DNA of 42,930 bases, taken from contig CALUOO010000007.1 in the NCBI GenBank assembly GCA_944322345.1, forward strand, positions 121,198 through 164,127, read 5' to 3'. Source of the stretch: an uncultured Bacteroides sp. (GTDB lineage: Bacteria; Bacteroidota; Bacteroidia; Bacteroidales; Bacteroidaceae). The notes beneath the pieces were generated by a model, which saw only the letters and a program-made list of their open reading frames with translations, searched no databases and was not told the DNA's origin. The translations under genes were made by a program, and so were the position numbers. Below are positions 26,271 to 32,566 of the stretch, piece by piece (the stretch's first letter is position 1; every line of letters begins with the position of its first letter).

Positions 26271-28322
26271 CTACTTATCCTTCATCACAACCTCCATGTT
26301 TGGAGCAACCTTTAATTCAAGGTCTGCCTTCTTCCCGGCAACATCAACAAACGAAATGAAACCGTCTTTAAAAGCGGAAGTAGAGAATGTTCCTTCTTTG
26401 GAAGTAAAGGTTCCCTGCCCAAGTCCTTTTGGAGAAACATTCACATAAGGCATCGGATTGCCCGCTTCATCTTTCACTGTACCTATCACATGAACCATCA
26501 TTGTCTTATAAAAGTCTCTTGTCATAACCGTTACACGAATAGGATTACTACCTCCTACTATAGTGGACTGAAATAATGCCTTATAAGGAATCGTGTCCAG
26601 CTGTGCTTTCATCACCTCTTCCTCTACCTGTTTCCCATTCAATGTATAAACAACTTCGTTGATGTTCTTCTCTTTAAATCTATTCTGAAGCTCATATTCA
26701 AAATAATCCCAAGCACTTCCCGAGGTCATTTTCTCTCCCAACGTTCTCCGGTATTTTTCTGTATGCAGGGTAATTGCCATGATTTCACCCTCCGCTTTCA
26801 GTTCCTTTCCATTGTCTACATAGGTATCGAACTCATATTTAGGAAACCTCGATTTCACCCAAAAAGCATTCAATGCTTTGGCAATTTTAACAGTAGCTTT
26901 CCTTCTGTTGACAATGTAAATATCTTCTTCCGAGTATTGATTTCCAACAGTAAGAGTTTTTCCTTGAAGAGCACAATATTTCTTCATATACTCCATATCC
27001 TCATCAGCCTCATCACGATAAGCAGAATATTTATTCCGGCTTATCTCATCCACCTCCTCTTTTGTATAAAGTTCCACTACTACCGCACCATGCCTGCCCA
27101 GTTTGCCAAACTTTTCCGCAGCTTCTGCAGGCTGATAGATGTCGACTGCCTTGATATGTGTATCCAGTAGAGCATTCAGTACATTTTTATCCATCTCTTT
27201 TCCATCAATGATGATTAACGGAAGGCGTTTGGTTGCATCACCACGCAACGACAGATACTTTCCTCCCTCTGCATCTTTCAACCAAACAGTATCAACAGGC
27301 AGTGAAGACTTTACACTTTCCGCTTTCTCCCCCACCTCCGGACGCGCAAACGCCATCAACACAATGCCGGCAAGCGGCAACATATACAGACACTTCAAAC
27401 GTGCCCACGGATTTGACTTTCTTTTCAGCATCATATGTATTCGATTCTTAAGTTTATACTCTTTAAAACTGCTTGCCATTGCATAAAGACGAGTACCGAC
27501 ACTTTTCTTTATCAAAAGCAATTGATAATCACGGGAGTCTACCCCCGAAGCAAGCACCGAAGCATCTGCCTCATACTCATGAATAGCCCGTAAATCGCGC
27601 TTCAACAACCATGCAAACGGATTGAACCACTGGAAGAATACACAAATATCCACAAACAGCAAGTCCAAAGAATGGCAATGGGAATAGTGCGCCTTCTCGT
27701 GAAGCAGAATCTCACGACCGCCCTCTTCCAAATCGCGGCGGGACACCACCACATACTTCAACCAACTGAAAGGAGGAACCTCACGGTCGTGAACCACCAA
27801 AACCATGCCATCCTCCTGCCTATGGAAGCTACCCGAGCGCAACAACATAACCATCCGAAGCAACGAACATATACTATAAAGCAACAAGAGCAATACACCT
27901 GAAAGATAAACCAGCATCACCGCCTCCACCCATGTAAAGGATGTTTCGGTAGAAACGCTCTCTTCGTATTCCCTACCATCGGTTGCATATACCGGCTTCG
28001 CCGACAAGCCTCCTGTAGGATAGGCAGCCGGAAGATTCTCTGCTTCAGCGGCAGACGCCAATCCTGCATCCGTCACCGATTGGACGACTTCCGGAGACGA
28101 AGACAATGCCTGCTCTACACTCATCACTGCCTGATGAACTCTACCGCTGCCCGATGAATTTATCTCTATCAGAGGAAGAAAAAGAGAAAGAGACAATATC
28201 CCCAATAATGTAAACCGGTTAAAACGGTGGAACGTCTCTTTGCTCAACAGCAGACGATAGAACAAATAAAAAAGTGTCAGACAGAAAGCTGACTTTAATA
28301 TATACACAAGAAAAAATCCCAT
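26271..28322 (-). CDS. M56 (BlaR1-type) metalloprotease, first copy after the repressor
   Basis: A 683-residue protein with the same N-terminal architecture as the next gene: four membrane segments, HEKAH at 208-212 and HEYEAD about 40 residues later. The sensor part is its own: a plug-like module at about 367-420 (LPLIIIDGKEMDKNV ... FGKLGRHGAVVVELYTK), a weaker module near 575-610 (VVYTLNGKQVEEEV) and a carboxypeptidase-regulatory-like domain at about 612-683 (VIGTVKDEAGNPMPYVNV). The ATG is at 28320-28322. It is the first M56 gene behind the BlaI-type repressor, after a 112-bp spacer with an imperfect inverted repeat. As in BlaR1, signal-induced self-cleavage and repressor cleavage are inferred. 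Confidence 0.83.
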   Translation of the reverse strand: MGFFLVYILKSAFCLTLFYLFYRLLLSKETFHRFNRFTLLGILSLSLFLPLIEINSSGSGRVHQAVMSVEQALSSSPEVVQSVTDAGLASAAEAENLPAAYPTGGLSAKPVYATDGREYEESVSTETSFTWVEAVMLVYLSGVLLLLLYSICSLLRMVMLLRSGSFHRQEDGMVLVVHDREVPPFSWLKYVVVSRRDLEEGGREILLHEKAHYSHCHSLDLLFVDICVFFQWFNPFAWLLKRDLRAIHEYEADASVLASGVDSRDYQLLLIKKSVGTRLYAMASSFKEYKLKNRIHMMLKRKSNPWARLKCLYMLPLAGIVLMAFARPEVGEKAESVKSSLPVDTVWLKDAEGGKYLSLRGDATKRLPLIIIDGKEMDKNVLNALLDTHIKAVDIYQPAEAAEKFGKLGRHGAVVVELYTKEEVDEISRNKYSAYRDEADEDMEYMKKYCALQGKTLTVGNQYSEEDIYIVNRRKATVKIAKALNAFWVKSRFPKYEFDTYVDNGKELKAEGEIMAITLHTEKYRRTLGEKMTSGSAWDYFEYELQNRFKEKNINEVVYTLNGKQVEEEVMKAQLDTIPYKALFQSTIVGGSNPIRVTVMTRDFYKTMMVHVIGTVKDEAGNPMPYVNVSPKGLGQGTFTSKEGTFSTSAFKDGFISFVDVAGKKADLELKVAPNMEVVMKDK
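27322..28256. repeat. 935-bp perfect direct repeat, copy B
   Basis: Partner of copy A at 25241-26175. The first base difference on one side is T against C (25240/27321) and on the other G against A (26176/28257). Recent gene conversion or duplication explains identity at silent positions over this length. Confidence 0.92.
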
Positions 28323-28434
28323 ACAACTTTTTTGAGTTTTTAAGTTTGTGAGTTCTTGAGTTAGTAAGCTTATAAGTTCCTGTTTTGCATCAACTCAAAA
28401 ACACATAAACTGACAAACTAATAAACTTACCGCC
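28323..28434. repeat. AT-rich imperfect inverted repeat between repressor and first M56 gene
   Basis: The spacer is built of GAGTTT/AAACTC-like words. Arms at about 28323-28360 and 28391-28430 are imperfectly complementary; the clearest pairing is TTTTTGAGT (28328-28336) with ACTCAAAAA (28393-28401). It could fold into a long hairpin in the operon mRNA and lower M56 expression relative to the repressor. Confidence 0.45.
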
Positions 28435-28800
28435 TTACTTCACCTCTCCCCGTTCTACGTCGGCAATCAATTGCTTCAGCTCGTCCAAGGAAATATCTTC
28501 TTCTTCCACCAACGAAGAAACAACACTCAAGTAAGAGTTATTGAAATACTTATGAATTACATTGCGTAACGTCCCTTTCCGAAACTCCTCCTCGCTGACA
28601 ACAGCGTAATACTGATATGTGTTTCCAAACACATGATGAGACAAGAAACCTTTTTCTTCCAATCCTCTGACAATGGTAGACAAAGTATTGAAATGCGGTT
28701 TAGGCTCTTCGTAAAAAGCCAGCATCTCTTTCACAAACAATGGACCTTTTTTCCAGAAAAAACCCATGATTTCTTCTTCTTTTGCAGTCAATCCTTTCAT
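28435..28800 (-). CDS. BlaI/MecI-type transcriptional repressor
   Basis: A 121-residue protein starting MKGLTAKEEEIMGFFWKKGPL, the typical BlaI/MecI winged-helix opening. The recognition-helix region is HFNTLSTIVRGLEEKGFLSH and the wing is GNTYQYYAVVS. The C-terminal part (SYLSVVSSLVEEEDISLDELKQLIADVE) is the helical dimerisation domain. Such repressors block their own operon until an M56 protease cleaves them. The ATG at 28798-28800 is chosen; a GTG three codons upstream is in frame. It heads an operon of three M56 genes, and two dyads with TAGTT/AACTA half-sites lie just upstream. Confidence 0.9.
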   Translation of the reverse strand: MKGLTAKEEEIMGFFWKKGPLFVKEMLAFYEEPKPHFNTLSTIVRGLEEKGFLSHHVFGNTYQYYAVVSEEEFRKGTLRNVIHKYFNNSYLSVVSSLVEEEDISLDELKQLIADVERGEVK

Positions 28801-28848
28801 AATTATCACGCATATTTTATATTATCTCCCGCAAAGAACGAGAAATTA

Positions 28849-28885
28849 TAGTTAGAAAACTAATATTTATAGTTAATATAAACTA
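28849..28885 (-). promoter_or_regulatory. Candidate BlaI-type operators upstream of the repressor gene
   Basis: Two inverted repeats share the half-sites TAGTT and AACTA: TAGTTAGAAAACTA at 28849-28862 and TAGTTAATATAAACTA at 28870-28885, 21 bp apart; a further TAGTT is at 28893-28897. On the minus strand a TTTGC (28831-28835), a possible -7 core, lies about 13 bp downstream of the first dyad. The dyads would therefore cover the -33 region, as expected for self-repression. Confidence 0.45.
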
Positions 28886-28940
28886 AAGATTATAGTTTAG
28901 CAGATTTTCATTCCGCTAAGAAAAGAATAATCCGTACCTA

Positions 28941-31769
28941 TCAATCAGCAATGTCCGACCCGCACATTCTGTCAAAACATTTACAGACCGGCTTCAGTCC
29001 CGAAGTATAGTAATTATTGGTCAGTTCTACCATCTGACTGTCATTGCTCTGACGGATATAAGTAAATAACTCGGAATCCCCCTCAGGCATCGGCTGTGCA
29101 AAATAGGTGGTATAGACATGTGCTTCGCCGCCATGAACATCAATACAAGGTTTGCCACAATGAGCAAAGTTACCTTGCTGCAACCGTAATATCCCATTGT
29201 TCACAATAGCCCCCCTCACCGGACTGCCCCAGAAGGAACTGTTGTACAGAATCAGTTGAGCCCGGTGGTCTATCTGCTTCGTACCGGTTTTATGCCCCAT
29301 CAATATATACGAACGCATGGGCTGGCTCTTGATGTGAGTATTTACCAACTCCGAATTAATGGCTGTTATCTTGGTATCCTTAGCGGCATCTTCCACAAAA
29401 AGAGCATAGGTGCATCCGTCAGAACCATGTCCGAGCATCGTCATTTTACCGGGTGTACGCCCAGTAACCTCGTTCCTGAGGAAGTGAATGCCATAGACCG
29501 AACCATACACAAAATTGTTGAATATGGTCTGATTCTTGACATCGGCAAATTTCAATGCACTGCAATGTGACTGCACATAATCTACCATCCATGCCGATGG
29601 ATACCCCTGCAATCCTCGCGGAAGCCTTACACCATAATGAGGATTGAACTGCATATTACGTATAAAACCATTCTTGGCTCCACCGCCTACCCATATACCT
29701 GCACGAAGCAACACGCCTGCAAAGTAGTTCACATAATGTCCGTCGGTATTGTACGATGCCAAATCGATGCCTTTATCACCCATCGCCACAGTGACATTTA
29801 CAATATAAACGCCACTTCCTCGACCTTGTACCAGAAAAGGAGTCTTACGAGGATTTTCAACGCTGCAACCGTCCGATACAAGATTCAGTTGTGCAAGAGT
29901 CAGCCCGCTCAGCCCGCCGTTTTTGGAAATCTGTATTAGCGATGCTCCGTTTTCCCCTTCGGCCCCACCGTCGTAACGGGTGAAAAGCGCGGTTCCCCCG
30001 CCTTGTGTATGGTGCTGGACGTCCCAACTCCCGCGTAGTTCCACACCCGAAGGAATCACCAACGGATGATTTATCAGATACCTCCCTGCCGGAAGGTAGA
30101 GCGTTCCGCCACCAGCAGCTTTCAGTTCATCAAGGGCTGCCTGAAGCTGCGACGAAACATCCGTATCGGGCACATCGTTGTTGAATCCCGATGCTTTAGG
30201 AAGGTCTACCCGCATCACTCTGTCCGATGAGGGCTTGGGACGGACAGATATATCGGTCTTGATATGTTTGGGAATCGGTGCGAAAGCATACCGCTTATCG
30301 TCGGCAATCTCCACCTTCGCAGCCTTGCTTTTATTCTCTACCTGCAATCGGTGGCGGTAACCGGAATTGACCGATTTCAGCATCGTCACCTTGTCTCCCA
30401 AGTACACCTGCCTGTCCGGCTGCCGGAAGTCGCATTGGGTAAGCAGCAGATTGCCGCCCTCGAAGCGGATCCCATATGCCTCCTTATTATTAAATGTACA
30501 GTTCTCGAACGAAACAACTCCCCCACTTCCGCTACTGACTACGGGACTGAGAAAATCCACCCCGTTAAACTGTACAGACGTACGGAATTTCTCGGAAAAG
30601 CAGACGGCATTTCCCGACGGAATGGCTCCGAACGACGAGTTTGAAATAAGCAATCCAAAAGGATTCACGTCGTCCACATACAGTCCGTTGCCGCAGTCTG
30701 ACACACGAATTCCGTAAAGTTGCGAATTGGGGGCATTGTCGAATCCCGGCTCGCGCCCTATCCACATGCCTGTCCGGTAATGTTCGACGGAAAGATAGGA
30801 AATATATTCCCAGTCGGAACGGTGCATTTTAAATCCCGTCCCATGCGTCAGGGTGTAACGGGCAGCCTCTTCGCGTGAAGGAGCACCGGGCAATCTTGAA
30901 TCAGACCAATAGCAGGAGCTGACCTTCACATTCTCTATACGGCCGATATCCGTACAGATATGTATCTCAATACCCTTGTTCAAGGCTGTGATATAGCTGT
31001 TCAGCAAATAATGAAGCTCACTTGGAGCTGAATAAAAGCCGTTATACGAGTTGACAAGCGTCACATTCTCTACAGTAGCGCAGTCGCCGTGTGTCTGATA
31101 GAGCGTCCATGGATAGGGGCTTACGGCACGGATGTCCTGCTCCGGATACCAGATGGAGAGATTGCGCACACCTGTGCTTTCGTTCATCTCAATAAAGCGG
31201 TCGGCAATGCTGGTATAAGTTGTATGAAGCGAGTTATTGTTCTGTGCATCCGTCCACCAACTCTCTACCGTCCCGTCGTAATTGGGAGCATTCTTTCCCA
31301 CACGCACTTCAAGAATCGTACCCAATACCCGGCCATCATACTCTTCCGGATCAGCCCAATCGCCCCGCAACTGTACTCCGGCAGGAAGCCTGAGCACATA
31401 CTCGTAAGTGAACACACGATTAAATTCTTTTCCTTCCTGACGCACAGGCACCTGCTTGGTTCCAGTCTGCGTGCTGTGGAACTCATAGTTGCCCGCCGGC
31501 ACATAAACCACACCTCCCCCGTCGTGATAGGCAGCATCTATCGCTGCCTGAAAAGCGGCACGGTTATCAAATCCCGGCTCGGCTTTGGCACCAAACTGCG
31601 GGTCGGTCACCACATAGTCCGATACCACCCAGTCACGCGTCGGATAAAGTGTAGGAATACTTCGCCCCATTTCGGGACGTACAGAGGCAAGGCCGTCTGA
31701 GAAACAAGCCAAGAACAACGCCATCACCATCAGCCTCAAAACGGGACAGCCTGCCAGAATACTTTTCAT
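28941..31769 (-). CDS. Exported double beta-helix (pectate-lyase-superfamily, GH28-related) protein
   Basis: A 942-residue protein with a signal peptide (MKSILAGCPVLRLMVMALFLACFSDG). It contains two parallel beta-helix domains. Each starts with the Pectate_lyase_3-type motif, GGGVVYVPAGNY at 84-95 and GGGTLYLPAGRY at 553-564, followed by V(Q/E)LRG(D/S)W. Proteins of this kind act on, or bind, acidic polysaccharides, but no canonical lyase or GH28 catalytic set is evident, so the substrate is open. No susC/susD genes adjoin it. GC is high (36 of 60 in one sampled line) beside AT-rich neighbours. A TTG three codons upstream of the chosen ATG is not preferred. It follows a small membrane protein gene at 13 bp. 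Confidence 0.72.
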   Translation of the reverse strand: MKSILAGCPVLRLMVMALFLACFSDGLASVRPEMGRSIPTLYPTRDWVVSDYVVTDPQFGAKAEPGFDNRAAFQAAIDAAYHDGGGVVYVPAGNYEFHSTQTGTKQVPVRQEGKEFNRVFTYEYVLRLPAGVQLRGDWADPEEYDGRVLGTILEVRVGKNAPNYDGTVESWWTDAQNNNSLHTTYTSIADRFIEMNESTGVRNLSIWYPEQDIRAVSPYPWTLYQTHGDCATVENVTLVNSYNGFYSAPSELHYLLNSYITALNKGIEIHICTDIGRIENVKVSSCYWSDSRLPGAPSREEAARYTLTHGTGFKMHRSDWEYISYLSVEHYRTGMWIGREPGFDNAPNSQLYGIRVSDCGNGLYVDDVNPFGLLISNSSFGAIPSGNAVCFSEKFRTSVQFNGVDFLSPVVSSGSGGVVSFENCTFNNKEAYGIRFEGGNLLLTQCDFRQPDRQVYLGDKVTMLKSVNSGYRHRLQVENKSKAAKVEIADDKRYAFAPIPKHIKTDISVRPKPSSDRVMRVDLPKASGFNNDVPDTDVSSQLQAALDELKAAGGGTLYLPAGRYLINHPLVIPSGVELRGSWDVQHHTQGGGTALFTRYDGGAEGENGASLIQISKNGGLSGLTLAQLNLVSDGCSVENPRKTPFLVQGRGSGVYIVNVTVAMGDKGIDLASYNTDGHYVNYFAGVLLRAGIWVGGGAKNGFIRNMQFNPHYGVRLPRGLQGYPSAWMVDYVQSHCSALKFADVKNQTIFNNFVYGSVYGIHFLRNEVTGRTPGKMTMLGHGSDGCTYALFVEDAAKDTKITAINSELVNTHIKSQPMRSYILMGHKTGTKQIDHRAQLILYNSSFWGSPVRGAIVNNGILRLQQGNFAHCGKPCIDVHGGEAHVYTTYFAQPMPEGDSELFTYIRQSNDSQMVELTNNYYTSGLKPVCKCFDRMCGSDIAD

Positions 31770-31782
31770 GGTATGCAAAACG

Positions 31783-32088
31783 TCAAATGCCTAACAAACG
31801 TTCTATAATAAAATGTCCGATAAAGAACAAATCGCCCATAAACACAATGCTGAACACCAGAAAAGTAAAACAGGTGCTCCACCGTGCCTTCGTCCCCGTC
31901 TCGTTACTCCGCAAACGAAGCAGAGAACTGTACAGGCAATCGCCAGAAATGAACAGTACAAACAAACCGGGAATCAGGTCTCCCCAATCCACCAGCCACA
32001 AGTTTTCTCCTTTTCCCATCAGGAAAGTCAGTGCCACCGCCAGCAGAAAAACAGAGGCATACTGCAAGTCTTTTCTTTTTGAGTTCAT
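31783..32088 (-). CDS. Small three-helix membrane protein, unknown
   Basis: A 101-residue protein with hydrophobic segments at about 9-25, 35-49 and 74-98, separated by charged loops (RLRSNETGTKARWS). No family recognised. It precedes the double beta-helix gene by 13 bp on the same strand, so the two are probably one transcript. Plus-strand frames in the same interval have no support. Upstream, TATATTTA (7 of 8 to the -7 consensus) lies near 32112-32119 with TTTG about 16 bp further up; this is weak. Confidence 0.55.
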   Translation of the reverse strand: MNSKRKDLQYASVFLLAVALTFLMGKGENLWLVDWGDLIPGLFVLFISGDCLYSSLLRLRSNETGTKARWSTCFTFLVFSIVFMGDLFFIGHFIIERLLGI

Positions 32089-32119
32089 AATTTCAAAGGA
32101 TTTGATGCCCTAAATATAC

Positions 32120-32278
32120 TGATTTTTAATGATTCAAAGAAAATATATAGGAAATTATCAATCTCCATCCCCCGCTTTTTCCCGCAATCATCCCATCACC
32201 CCACTAATCATTTGTGTTTGATATGAAAAAGCTTATCCCTCATGTAGACAACATTAAGCCAAGTGTTTCGTATTTTTC
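32120..32278. other. Divergent intergenic region without a gene
   Basis: The 478-bp gap between the small membrane protein gene (minus) and the DPP IV gene (plus) holds a C-rich stretch (about 32166-32200, with TCCCGC and CCCATC words), then AT-rich sequence, the phased array at 32279-32370 and the DPP IV promoter. No open frame is credible. Confidence 0.5.
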
Positions 32279-32370
32279 TTTCGTATCACTTAAGTCATCC
32301 GTTCGTATCACTTAGGTCAACCTTAAGTATCACTTACGTGATACGAACGGAACACAGTGGTGATACGAAA
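32279..32370. repeat. 22-bp-phased GTATCAC array forming nested inverted repeats
   Basis: GTATCAC occurs at 32283, 32305 and 32327, exactly 22 bp apart, each followed by TTA. Its inverse, GTGATAC, occurs at 32338 and 32360, also 22 bp apart. The result is two nested stems with a common centre: TTTCGTATCAC (32279-32289) with 32360-32370, and CCGTTCGTATCAC (32299-32311) with 32338-32350. A 9-by-9-base internal loop and a 26-base end loop separate them. The third copy can also pair with the first inverse copy (4-base loop). Confidence 0.85.
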
Positions 32371-32485
32371 TAAAATTGCGGAAGGAAATGAAAAAAGATA
32401 GGCAAGAAAACCAATAAACACGCAGACGAACAGGCAAAAGCCAACGGACAGGCCAATGGAAGGCTGTAAAAAAAGAGAGTTACGA

Positions 32486-32516
32486 TTTGAGGATTCTAAG
32501 TTTATTCGTACTTTTG
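32486..32516 (+). promoter_or_regulatory. Bacteroides-type promoter for the dipeptidyl peptidase gene
   Basis: TTTG at 32486-32489, a 19-bp spacer and TACTTTTG at 32509-32516 followed by C, a full consensus match. Transcription would begin near 32523, which places the in-frame ATG at 32456 outside the mRNA and supports the start at 32567. Confidence 0.7.
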
Positions 32517-32566
32517 CGAAGCATGAACAACGCATCAAATCTGTAAAATATAAAAAGATTCACCCA

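Noticed and set aside
25591-27902. Two identical 76-codon plus-strand frames (25591-25821 and 27672-27902)
   Set aside because: They exist only because the 935-bp block is duplicated; they are antisense to the protease domains.
31089-31700. A 203-codon plus-strand frame over the double beta-helix gene
   Set aside because: It is a shadow of a strongly supported gene in a GC-rich stretch.
31787-32113. Plus-strand frames over the small three-helix protein gene
   Set aside because: Charged, low-quality sequences; the minus-strand frame has three clear membrane segments and fits an operon with the next gene.
32279-32370. CRISPR array
   Set aside because: Units are only 22 bp apart with a 7-10-base core, include inverted copies and leave no spacers of CRISPR length.
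32456-32566. A 37-codon upstream extension of the DPP IV gene
   Set aside because: A full consensus promoter lies inside it, and the signal peptide begins at 32567.
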